A stretch of 64,000 bases of DNA from Streptomyces mirabilis (GTDB lineage: Bacteria; Actinomycetota; Actinomycetes; Streptomycetales; Streptomycetaceae): assembly GCF_018310535.1 (NCBI RefSeq), contig NZ_CP074102.1:4278001-4342000 (forward strand), given 5' to 3'. Made by a program: the position numbers and the translations under genes. The notes below the pieces were generated by a model. It searched no databases and was not told where the DNA came from. It saw only the letters and a program-made list of their open reading frames with translations. Shown here piece by piece: positions 34,928-42,508 of this stretch. Position 1 is the stretch's first letter. Each line of letters begins with the position of its first letter.

Positions 34928-35381
34928 GAGACCGTCGGTAACCCTTGCGGGAAAGCAAAGTTGGCTTAAAACTGACTCGGGTAACGGGTTATTGAGGTCG
35001 ACTGGCCTCGTTCGACGGAGCGTCACAGCGGTCGTGATGGGTACGTACTCGGTGAAGGCCAGGGGTGGTTGGGATCCGCCCGGAACCTGGCGACGGACCC
35101 GGGCGTCTTAACCACCGACGACCGTGCCCCATCCTCCCGTGGCGGAGGCGGCAAGAAACAGCGGGACGGCAAAACGCCAGGCGCCGCCACCCCACGCCAT
35201 GCCCATGCTTTAGACAGACGCAGTATGGACGCGGACGCAGCCAATGCTCGGCCCAGATGGGTTCCCCTTGCCTCGCGCAAGGGTGTGATGCGCCAGCAGG
35301 TACGCACAGTGAAGTGATCGACACATGGTGTGATGTGATCCACGGTGTTGCCAGGCGTGCAACGGAAAGGAACGAGCGCTC
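34928..35381. other. Divergent intergenic region, no gene seen
   Basis: 454 bp between the PP2C gene and the PrimPol-like gene. Lower G+C than the genes. It holds the promoters for both directions and a short inverted repeat GTTGC-N7-GCAAC near 35343-35360, 20-30 bp before the start of the plus-strand gene. No tRNA, no open frame with good codon use. Confidence 0.5.
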
Positions 35382-36047
35382 ATGCGCGAGATCCTCGGAA
35401 GGCGACGCAGGCTCCTGTCCAGGCGAAACAACGGGAGGCCTGAGATGCTCAGCGCGGCCCTGACCTTCGCGACCGATTGGCAGTGGCCCGTACTCCCGGG
35501 TGTGGCACCGGACCCGCAGGGGCGTGCCCGCTGCGGGTGCCCGGACCCCGAGTGCACGGTGCCCGGTGCTCACCCCTTCGACCCCGGCCTCCTCGCGGCC
35601 ACCACCGACGAGCGCATGGTGCGCTGGTGGTGGACCAACCGGCCGTCCGCACCCATCGTGCTGGCCACCGGAGGCAGGGCTCCCTGCGCGGTGAGCCTGC
35701 CCGCCCTCGCGGCGGCCCGCGCACTCGACGCGCTCGACCGCACGGGCATGCGCCTCGGCCCGGTCGTCGCGGCGCCCACGCGCTGGGCGATCCTCGTCGC
35801 GCCCTACTCCATGGAGCAGCTCGGCGAGCTCCTCTACGCCAAGGACTTCGTGCCGGGGTCCCTGCGCTTCCACGGCGAGGGCGGCTACATCGCGCTGCCC
35901 CCGTCCGAGACCGGTCAGGGCCAGATCCGCTGGGAGCGCGCACCCCTGCCCGGATCGGCCGCGCCCTGGGTGCCCGATGTGGAGGCCGTGGTGGACGCGG
36001 TGGTGGAGGCGCTCACTCGTACGGGTGTGAGCGCGCCCGAGTTGTAG
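35382..36047 (+). CDS. PrimPol-like protein without catalytic DxD
   Basis: 221 residues, ATG after AAAGGAACG. The layout follows the bifunctional primase/polymerase N-terminal domain (LTFATDWQWPVLPG; GCPDPECTVPGAHPFDP; VRWWWTNRPSAPIVLATGG; HGEGGYIALPPSE). Where active PrimPols have VVDxD after the ATGG motif, this one reads APCAVSLPALAA, with no acidic pair. Likely a non-catalytic relative. The protein at 58312-59232 retains the motif and makes a good comparison. Confidence 0.8.
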   Translation: MREILGRRRRLLSRRNNGRPEMLSAALTFATDWQWPVLPGVAPDPQGRARCGCPDPECTVPGAHPFDPGLLAATTDERMVRWWWTNRPSAPIVLATGGRAPCAVSLPALAAARALDALDRTGMRLGPVVAAPTRWAILVAPYSMEQLGELLYAKDFVPGSLRFHGEGGYIALPPSETGQGQIRWERAPLPGSAAPWVPDVEAVVDAVVEALTRTGVSAPEL

Positions 36048-36091
36048 GGGTGCCCGGCGCGCGGTGAGCCGCGCGCCCACCCGCGCTCGTT

Positions 36092-36775
36092 ATGTTCCGC
36101 ACTATGCAGCGTCATTCCGGGGGACACAGAGCCCCATCGTCTCTACGTGCCGGGCCGGACTCCCAAAGGGTTCGCCTGGTGGCGCTGGCGGGCCTCGTGG
36201 TGTTCACGGTCGCCCTGCCACTGACCGTGGCCTCCGCGGGACCCGTCGGTGACGGGAGTTCCGAGGCCGTACGCGCGTCCCGGAGGATCGACGACAAGGG
36301 AACGGCCGCCCCCGCCGCGCCCCGTTCCGCTTCCGCGACCCCTCCCGCTTCCGCGCCCGTGCCCCGGCTTCTGGGCCTCGGCCGGGCCACCGCCGCCCGC
36401 TGCGGCCCCGAACTCTCCTCCCCCGACGGCGTCGAGGCGCAGACCTGTGTCATGACCCAGGGGGAGGACACCTGGGCGCGCACCTACTACCGCAACGCGA
36501 CCGGTGACGAGCTGAGCTCCGCACTGAGCCTCATGGGCCCCGGTGGCCGCACCGTGGAGATGAACTGCGTGGTGGGCGCCGAGGACGACCCGGGGGTGTG
36601 CGAGACGCCCAGAGGGCGTACGGCGGGGGGTGTGGGGGCGTACACGGCGGTCGCGGAGTTCGCGAGGAGCGTCGGGAGCGGGCCGATGCTGCTGCGGTCG
36701 GGAAGCGAGGCGGAGAGCGCCTCGGGGAGCGATTCCGAGAGCACCTGGGGAAGCGGACCGGAGAGCGGTCCGTAG
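36092..36775 (+). CDS. Predicted secreted or membrane-anchored protein, unknown
   Basis: About 227 residues (ATG at 36092 or 36104; no clear ribosome binding site). One membrane or signal segment (VALAGLVVFTVALPLTVASAG). The exported part has a Pro/Ala/Ser-rich stretch, then a compact region with four Cys (RCGPEL, QTCVMTQGEDTWARTYYRN, MNCVVG, VCETPRG) that may form two disulphides, and a Ser-Glu-Gly tail. No family recognised. Confidence 0.75.
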   Translation: MFRTMQRHSGGHRAPSSLRAGPDSQRVRLVALAGLVVFTVALPLTVASAGPVGDGSSEAVRASRRIDDKGTAAPAAPRSASATPPASAPVPRLLGLGRATAARCGPELSSPDGVEAQTCVMTQGEDTWARTYYRNATGDELSSALSLMGPGGRTVEMNCVVGAEDDPGVCETPRGRTAGGVGAYTAVAEFARSVGSGPMLLRSGSEAESASGSDSESTWGSGPESGP

Positions 36776-36846
36776 AGCCCCTCGGGGAGCAACTCGCCCC
36801 CGTAGCAAGGCGGTTGACGCCGCAGGGAGATCCGTACATGGAAAGA

Positions 36847-36884
36847 CCCGGTTGCTGGCGACGGGGGATGCACCAGCAACCGGG
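36847..36884. terminator. Hairpin between convergent genes
   Basis: A perfect 12-bp stem (CCCGGTTGCTGG at 36847-36858 with CCAGCAACCGGG at 36873-36884) and a 14-nt loop, in the spacer between the secreted-protein gene and the SEC-C gene. On the minus strand it is followed by TCTTTCC. Probably a bidirectional terminator. Confidence 0.65.
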
Positions 36885-37038
36885 CTACTCGAACGGTAAC
36901 AAGAGATCGGCGGTTCGCAAATTCGATCTCGGCTATTCGGACACGGATTTACCTGTCGCCGCCGGGAGTTGTGACAGGAGTCACCTGTTCCGCGAAGCAC
37001 CGACCAGCTGACCGGTCGGTCAGTGTCCCCGCTGTGTG

Positions 37039-38004
37039 TCAGCTGAGCGTGACCTGTCGGTTCGTGAGGCCGCCCCGTGCCCGCCGCTCGTCCACGGTGA
37101 GCGGTGCGTCTGAGGCCAGGGCGGTCGCGAGGCGCTCGGCGAACTCGGCCGCCGGCTTTTCCACATCGTCGGCCGTGACGCCCGTCGGCAGGTCCCAGAC
37201 CGGCACCGTGAGCCCGTGCGCACGGAAGGAACCGACCAGCCGGGTGCCCTCGCCGAGGCTCGAGCGACCGGCCGCGTGCAGCCGGGCGAGCGCGTCCAGA
37301 AGCTGCTCCTCGGGGTACGGCATCACCCAGCGCAGGTGGTTCTTGTCGGGGGTCTCGCACCAGTACGCCGCGTCCACGCCGGAGAGCTTCACGGTCGGGA
37401 TCGCCGCCGCGTTGGCCCGCTCCAGGGAGGCGGTGACCTCCGGCGTCGAGTGCTCCGCGTCCGGGACCCAGAACTCGAAGCCCGAGTGCACAACTGGCTC
37501 GAACGTGCCTTCGGGGTCGAGCAGTTCCTGCAGTCGCGGGCCGTCGGCCGGGGCGCGGCGGCCCTGGATCGGGGTGCCGGGCTGCGCCGTGAGCGCGCGC
37601 TGGAGGGTGTCGGCGAGGTCGCGGCTGATGTCGCCGGACGCCGTGTCGTTCTGCAGGCCGATCAGGACCGAGCCGTCGTCGCGGCGCAGCGCGGGCCAGG
37701 CCATCGGCAGGACGGTGGCGAGCGTCACCGAGGGAACTCCCTCGGGCAGGCTCTCCTTGAGCTTCAGCTCGACCGTTGCGGCGGGTACCAGCTCGCGCAG
37801 CGCGACCCAGTCGCCCTCGCTCGGCAGGCCCTCGAAGGGGCGCTGGACCAGCTCCGTCACCGCGTGTGCGGCCGCCCGGCCGTGGCAGGCCTTGTAGCGG
37901 CGGCCGCTGCCGCAGGGGCAGGGCTCGCGAGCGCCGACTACCGGGATCTCCCCGTCCTTGAGCTGAGGCTGCTTGGCCTTCGTCTGGGGTCGCTTCTTGG
38001 CCAT
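37039..38004 (-). CDS. SEC-C motif protein (DUF5926-like)
   Basis: 321 residues from ATG at 38004 (MAKKRPQTKAKQPQLKDGE). The SEC-C zinc motif is VGAREPCPCGSGRRYKACHG (C-P-C-G-S-G-x-x-Y-K-x-C-H), as at the end of SecA. The remaining roughly 270 residues belong to an actinobacterial family without known function. The motif binds zinc and often nucleic acid or SecB-like partners. Confidence 0.88.
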   Translation of the reverse strand: MAKKRPQTKAKQPQLKDGEIPVVGAREPCPCGSGRRYKACHGRAAAHAVTELVQRPFEGLPSEGDWVALRELVPAATVELKLKESLPEGVPSVTLATVLPMAWPALRRDDGSVLIGLQNDTASGDISRDLADTLQRALTAQPGTPIQGRRAPADGPRLQELLDPEGTFEPVVHSGFEFWVPDAEHSTPEVTASLERANAAAIPTVKLSGVDAAYWCETPDKNHLRWVMPYPEEQLLDALARLHAAGRSSLGEGTRLVGSFRAHGLTVPVWDLPTGVTADDVEKPAAEFAERLATALASDAPLTVDERRARGGLTNRQVTLS

Positions 38005-38079
38005 CGTGGGTGTCTCCCGATCACGGCTCGTCTCGTACTGGCGCGAGCCTAGCCGCTCGTACGTCGGCCGACGGGACCC

Positions 38080-38088
38080 TGTGGACAA
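38080..38088 (-). promoter_or_regulatory. Single perfect DnaA box
   Basis: TGTGGACAA, the reverse complement of TTGTCCACA, 76 bp upstream of the SEC-C gene start. Confidence 0.45.
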
Positions 38089-38241
38089 CGCACCGAGTCG
38101 TCCCGGAACAGAGTCCTCCGTCCGGGGTTTCCTCCCCCGTCCCGTCGGGGGTTTCCTCCCCGTCCCGTCCTGGTGTGCGCGGTGGTCGGTCCGTCCGGCG
38201 GGTGCGGTGCGTGTGGTGGGTGTTCGGTTCGTGCGCCGTCG

Positions 38242-38793
38242 TCAGTCCAAGTCGTCGAAGACGTCCGCGAAGTCCAGCCCGGGCAGCCCCGTCACGCCCG
38301 GTGACGCGACGCGCGTAGCGAAGTCGTCCCGCCGGCGCGCGGCGGCCGTGTCCGTCACGTCGTCCTGGACGACGACCCACACGGTGACCTCTCCCCGGGT
38401 GTCGTCCCGTACGCCCCAGTCCTTGGCCAGCGCCGTGATGATGTTCAGCCCACGGCCGCCGTGCGCGGTGACCGAGGGCGTGGCGGGAACCGGGCGGGTC
38501 GGACCACCGCCGTCCGTCACCTCGACGGTGAGCCTCCCGGACGCGTCGACGCGCCAAGCGGCCCGGACGTCGCCGTCCCCGGCCAGGGCGTCGCCGAGGG
38601 GCCTGCCGTGCCGGCACGCATTGCTCAAAAGTTCGGAAAGGATCAGTACGGCGTCGTCGATGACCGATTCCGTCACTCCACCGGTGCGCAGCTGGTCGCG
38701 CATCCGATGTCTTGCTCTCCCCACGCCCGCAGGGCCATGGGGAACGGCCATGCTCGACGACGTGGGCACCTCCTGTGCCACCACCAACGCCAC
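38242..38793 (-). CDS. RsbW-like ATP-binding regulator
   Basis: 183 residues from GTG at 38793. This start was chosen because AAAGGAGG lies 7 nt upstream and the sequence (VALVVAQEVPTSSSMAVPHGPAGVG) looks conserved; upstream codons lack a ribosome binding site. HATPase_c_2: LILSELLSNACRHG (N box), VEVTDGGGP (G1) and GGRGLNIITALAKDWG (G2). Unusual acidic C-terminal tail (PGLDFADVFDDLD). Probably an anti-sigma or anti-sigma-like kinase; partner unknown. Confidence 0.87.
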   Translation of the reverse strand: MALVVAQEVPTSSSMAVPHGPAGVGRARHRMRDQLRTGGVTESVIDDAVLILSELLSNACRHGRPLGDALAGDGDVRAAWRVDASGRLTVEVTDGGGPTRPVPATPSVTAHGGRGLNIITALAKDWGVRDDTRGEVTVWVVVQDDVTDTAAARRRDDFATRVASPGVTGLPGLDFADVFDDLD

Positions 38794-39017
38794 CCCCGAG
38801 ACCTCCTTTGCCCCACGCCACGGAGTGGATGCCCCTTTGGACTGGGCCGGAAACCGGCCAATCCACGTCTGCTGACGCACTCGTAACGATCGAATACGGA
38901 ACGAACGCGCCGGTGCACTCCCTGTAATCATGTGGCTGGATTTCGGCGGTGATTGACGCGGTCGGACGGCCGTTGCCGGCGCTTCGAGCGGTGGTTTCCG
39001 GACGGCGAGCCGCGAGG

Positions 39018-39827
39018 TCAGCGGCCGAGTTGGTGCAGCACCGCGCGCGGGCGGTTGGTGATGATGGCGTCGATGCCCAGTTCAACGCAGAGATCGACGT
39101 CCTCGGGTTCGTTCACCGTCCAGACGTGGACCTGATGACCGGCTCTTTTCAGCCGTTCGATGTATCCGGGGTGACTGCGTACGATCCGCATCGAGGGGCC
39201 CGCGATCCGGACACCGGCCGGCAGCCGTCCGTCGCGCAGTCGGGGCGAGATGAACTGCAGCAGATAGACCGTCGGTAGCGCCGGGGACGCGGACCGGACG
39301 CGGTGCAGGGAGCGCGCCGAGAAGCTCATGACGCGCACCGGCGACGCGGCGGCGCTCGCCGGCGCGTCCAGGCCGAAGCGCTTCAGGAGGAGCAGTAGCC
39401 GGTCTTCGACCTGGCCCGCCCAGCGCGTGGGGTGCTTGGTCTCGATGGCCAGCTCCACACGGCGGCCCGCGTCGGCGACGAGTTCGAGCAGCCGCTCCAG
39501 GGTGAGGACGGAGGTGTCCTCCGGGTCCCCGGGGCCGTACTCCCAGTCGGGGGACTCGTCGCGGTTCTTCCAGGAGCCGAAGTCCAGGGCGGCGAGCTCG
39601 GCGAGCTCCAGGGCGGAGACGGCTCCGCGGCCGTTGGACGTACGGTTGACGCGGCGGTCGTGCACGCAGACGAGATGTCCGTCCGCGGTCAGCCGTACAT
39701 CGCACTCAAGGGCGTCCGCACCGTCCTCGATCGCCTTCTTGTACGCGGCCAGGGTGTGCTCGGGAGCCTCTTCGGAGGCCCCGCGGTGGGCGACGACCTG
39801 AATCGGGTGCTGTCGTGCGTGGGTCAC
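39018..39827 (-). CDS. Glycerophosphodiester phosphodiesterase
   Basis: 269 residues from GTG at 39827. GDPD motifs: VVAHRGASEEAPEHTLAAYKKAIEDGADALECDVRLTADGHLVCVHDRRVNRTSNG, with catalytic His of HRG, Glu-Asp pair ECDV and His of VHD, and a late HVWTVNEPEDVD. No signal peptide, so cytosolic. Hydrolyses glycerophosphodiesters to glycerol-3-phosphate and alcohol. Confidence 0.92.
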   Translation of the reverse strand: MTHARQHPIQVVAHRGASEEAPEHTLAAYKKAIEDGADALECDVRLTADGHLVCVHDRRVNRTSNGRGAVSALELAELAALDFGSWKNRDESPDWEYGPGDPEDTSVLTLERLLELVADAGRRVELAIETKHPTRWAGQVEDRLLLLLKRFGLDAPASAAASPVRVMSFSARSLHRVRSASPALPTVYLLQFISPRLRDGRLPAGVRIAGPSMRIVRSHPGYIERLKRAGHQVHVWTVNEPEDVDLCVELGIDAIITNRPRAVLHQLGR

Positions 39828-40093
39828 CGCGTCATGGTGCCACCGTCGCGGGGTCGACGTGGGGGCCGAGACACCAGGAATGTTTCTTTTAGTATAAAAA
39901 GCCCGATATAAAGGATGGTCCTGGACCCACAGCCACCGCTTATGGTGCTCTGACGTCCCGTGGGAAAAGCTGACGGCGTACAAAAAGCACATGCACACCA
40001 GCACAGCTGCATCGCGCCGGACCGTCTGACAAGCGTGAGTGAGCGTGACCGAGTGCGACCGAGAACAACAGCCGTGGACCGAGGAGAAGAGCT

Positions 40094-41578
40094 GTGAGCA
40101 CCGAGAACGAGGGCACTGCAGTACCCCCGGCCCCGTCCGCACCTCCTGTGCCGGTGGAAACTCCCGCTGCTTCCGCGCAGAGCGCTGCGCCCGAAGGGGG
40201 CGCGCCGACCGCCCAGATCCCGACGGTGCCTCCGAGCGCCCCCGGCGCACCGGAGCAGACACCGGCGTACGCGTCGTTCGGCGCCGGGGCTCCCGGGGCG
40301 CAGGGGCACGACTCCGGGGCGCCCGGAGCGCCGCTCTCCGCCGCCGAGGCGGGCTGGCCGCCCCCGCCGCCCGCCGTTCCGTCGTACGCGGACGGTGGCG
40401 GCTCGGGAGCGGGCGGCTGGGGCTCCTCCTACGGGCAGCCCACGCCGAAGCCCAAGAACGGGCGCGGCGGCCTGGTCGCGGCGATCCTGGTGGCCGCGCT
40501 GGTCGCGGGCGGCGTCGGCGGCGGCATCGGCTACTCGCTGGCCAAGAACAACGACAGCTCCACCGACTCGACGACGGTCTCCGCGCCGAGCGGCAGCGGT
40601 GACGTGAAGCGGGCCTCGGGCACGGTCGCGAACGTGGCCGCCAGGGCGCTGCCGAGCACCGTCACCATCGAGGCCGAGAGCAGCAGCGGCTCGGGCGGCA
40701 CCGGCACCGGGTTCGTCTTCGACACCCAGGGTCACATCCTCACCAACAACCACGTCGTGGCGGACGCGGTCGACGGCGGCAAGCTCACCGCGACCTTCCC
40801 CAACGGCAAGAAGTACGACGCCGAGGTCGTCGGCCACGCGCAGGGCTACGACGTCGCGGTCATCAAGCTCAAGAACGCGCCGTCGGACCTGAAGCCGCTC
40901 ACCCTGGGTGACTCCGACTCGGTGGCGGTCGGCGACTCCACGATCGCGATCGGCGCGCCCTTCGGCCTCTCGAACACGGTGACCACGGGCATCATCAGCG
41001 CCAAGAACCGCCCCGTGGCCTCCAGCGACGGCAGTGCCAGCAGCAAGGCCTCCTACATGAGCGCCCTGCAGACGGACGCCTCGATCAACCCGGGCAACTC
41101 CGGTGGCCCTCTCCTGGACGCCCAGGGCGCGGTCATCGGCATCAACTCGGCGATCCAGTCCTCGAGCAGCGGCGGTCTGGGCGGCACCAGCCAGTCCGGC
41201 TCCATCGGCCTCGGCTTCGCCATCCCGGTCAACCAGGCGAAGCACGTCGCCCAGCAGCTGATCAAGACCGGCAAGCCGGTCTACCCGGTGATCGGCGCCT
41301 CGGTCTCCCTCGAGGACGGCACCGGCGGCGCGAAGATCACCGAGCAGGGCGCGAGCGGCTCCGCGGCGGTCACCTCCGGCGGCCCCGCCGACAAGGCCGG
41401 TCTCAAGCCCGGCGACGTCATCACCAAGCTCGACGACCAGGTGATCGACAGCGGCCCGACCCTCATCGGCGAGATCTGGACGCACCAGCCCGGCGACGTC
41501 GTCAAGCTCACCTACACGCGTGACGGAAAGGCCCACACCGCCGAGGTCACCCTCGGACAGCGCGACGGCGACAGCTGA
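40094..41578 (+). CDS. HtrA/DegP-like membrane-anchored serine protease with PDZ domain
   Basis: 494 residues from GTG at 40094, preceded by GAGGAGA. Proline/alanine-rich cytoplasmic N-terminus of about 120 residues, one membrane segment (GLVAAILVAALVAGGVGGGIGYSL), then a trypsin-like domain with His (LTNNHVVAD), Asp (GYDVAVIKL) and Ser (NPGNSGGPL). C-terminal PDZ domain (about 395-485: GGPADKAGLKPGDVITKLDDQVI). Envelope quality control. The gene ends 14 bp before a hairpin and the tRNA-Ser remnant. Confidence 0.94.
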   Translation: MSTENEGTAVPPAPSAPPVPVETPAASAQSAAPEGGAPTAQIPTVPPSAPGAPEQTPAYASFGAGAPGAQGHDSGAPGAPLSAAEAGWPPPPPAVPSYADGGGSGAGGWGSSYGQPTPKPKNGRGGLVAAILVAALVAGGVGGGIGYSLAKNNDSSTDSTTVSAPSGSGDVKRASGTVANVAARALPSTVTIEAESSSGSGGTGTGFVFDTQGHILTNNHVVADAVDGGKLTATFPNGKKYDAEVVGHAQGYDVAVIKLKNAPSDLKPLTLGDSDSVAVGDSTIAIGAPFGLSNTVTTGIISAKNRPVASSDGSASSKASYMSALQTDASINPGNSGGPLLDAQGAVIGINSAIQSSSSGGLGGTSQSGSIGLGFAIPVNQAKHVAQQLIKTGKPVYPVIGASVSLEDGTGGAKITEQGASGSAAVTSGGPADKAGLKPGDVITKLDDQVIDSGPTLIGEIWTHQPGDVVKLTYTRDGKAHTAEVTLGQRDGDS

Positions 41579-41592
41579 CCGGTTAGTCTTGT

Positions 41593-41626
41593 CCCCGCGC
41601 CACCGACGATCGCCGGTGGCGCGGGG
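41593..41626 (+). terminator. Perfect 13-bp hairpin abutting the tRNA remnant
   Basis: CCCCGCGCCACCG (41593-41605) pairs with CGGTGGCGCGGGG (41614-41626) across an 8-nt loop. No T tract. It ends inside the first two nt of the tRNA-like sequence. Probably terminates the protease transcript; a -10-like TAGTCT lies at 41584-41589. Confidence 0.7.
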
Positions 41627-41664
41627 TGGGTTGCCCGAGCGGCCTAAGGGAACGGTCTTGAAAA
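41625..41664 (+). repeat. attL: 40-bp direct repeat of the tRNA-Ser 5' half
   Basis: Positions 41625-41664 are identical to 57183-57222, from the first nt of the tRNA-Ser(UGA) acceptor stem to the 3' side of the anticodon loop. Sequence on both sides differs between the copies. The integrase gene lies 845 bp inward. These repeats define the ends of the integrated element. Confidence 0.9.
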
Positions 41665-41713
41665 ACGTGAGGACGCGAAAGCGCCTCCGTGGGCTCGGAT
41701 CGCACCGCTACCG
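41625..41713 (+). pseudogene. Degenerate tRNA-Ser (UGA) copy at the left end
   Basis: The 5' half is the 40-bp repeat. The 3' half differs from the intact gene but can still be drawn as a class II tRNA: variable arm GAGG-A-CGC-GAAA-GCG-CCTC, T arm GTGGG-CTCGGAT-CGCAC, acceptor strand CGCTACC. Mismatches: one in the anticodon stem (ACGGT/AACGT), one in the T stem, two mismatches and one wobble in the acceptor; the T loop has CTC instead of TTC. Unlikely to be functional. Confidence 0.75.
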
Positions 41714-41734
41714 CAGGTCATAGACGTGCTGGTC

Positions 41735-41769
41735 AGATGGGGTGTCACTCAGTGAGTGGCACCCCATCT
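41735..41769. repeat. 35-bp near-perfect palindrome just inside attL
   Basis: The arms run 41735-41751 and 41753-41769 (17 bp each) around a single central G, with one G-T mismatch. The outer part is AGATGGGGTG/CACCCCATCT and the inner part CACTCA/TGAGTG. Lies 70 bp inside the attachment repeat and 107 bp from the end of the first element gene. Could be a terminator, an integrase or Xis arm site, or a transfer site. Confidence 0.8.
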
Positions 41770-41875
41770 GCATGGCGCCTGTCTCACCTTGATTTGGCCC
41801 TGTCGCGTTGTGCATCAGTGCGTGTGGACCAGGCGTGGACCAAGAACGGGCGGACCAGGTACGCGAATCTGCTGG

Positions 41876-42385
41876 TCAGCGGCCCTGCCTGATCCGAGGC
41901 GTGGACCGTCCCAGGGGCGCCGGGACCCGCGAGTCATCACCCGGACGGCATCGTGGCCCGGACCTGCCCACCGTCCTGGTAACCGTGAGATGCAAGGGAA
42001 CCAAGAACGCGATGACGAACAGGCCGAAGAGGGTGATGGGCAGCAGCCCGACGGGGCGCAACAGCCTTGTGGGATCGTCCTGTACCCACTGCCAGTTGCC
42101 GATCCAGTTCGCGCAGACGTCCAGCACCGTCACGCCGCCGGCCAGCCAGATGCCGTTCCTCCGCAGGAGTCCCACCAACACGGCGGTCAGCGGATCGAGG
42201 ACCACCAAGCTCATGAAGAACACCTGCAAGGGAAGCGGAAACGACGCATAAGCGTGCAGCCCACGACGGGCCAAGTCGAGGAAGTGAGCGCAGGTGCCTT
42301 CAAGGAAGCCCGTGATGTACGCCGCGAGAACCCATCTCGCCCAGACCGGCTGTCCGCCCCATCGTTCCCGCAGCCAAAACCCCAC
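41876..42385 (-). CDS. Element-encoded membrane protein, unknown
   Basis: 169 residues from GTG at 42385 (AAGG 7 nt upstream). Four hydrophobic segments: WVLAAYITGFLEGTCAHFL, LQVFFMSLVVLDPLTAVLVGLL, GIWLAGGVTVLDVCANWIG and LLPITLFGLFVIAFLVPLHL. Arg-rich tail. No family recognised. It sits between attL and int, where AICEs often carry passenger genes. Confidence 0.6.
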   Translation of the reverse strand: MGFWLRERWGGQPVWARWVLAAYITGFLEGTCAHFLDLARRGLHAYASFPLPLQVFFMSLVVLDPLTAVLVGLLRRNGIWLAGGVTVLDVCANWIGNWQWVQDDPTRLLRPVGLLPITLFGLFVIAFLVPLHLTVTRTVGRSGPRCRPGDDSRVPAPLGRSTPRIRQGR

Positions 42386-42508
42386 CAGGTCACCTTAGAC
42401 GGAGCCCAGTTCCTTGGCGGAGGAGACCGGGCCCCCGACAGCGCAAAGGCGCCACCCCCACCTCGGCGTAGGTGAGGGTGGCGCCTGTGGTTGGACGGGC
42501 CGTACGGC

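Noticed and set aside
36999..37020. ACCGACC/GGTCGGT hairpin as a second terminator
   Set aside because: Only a 7-bp stem with no T tract; the 12-bp hairpin at 36847-36884 is a better candidate.
41625..41713. Functional second tRNA-Ser(UGA)
   Set aside because: Mismatches in anticodon, T and acceptor stems and a changed T loop argue against function.
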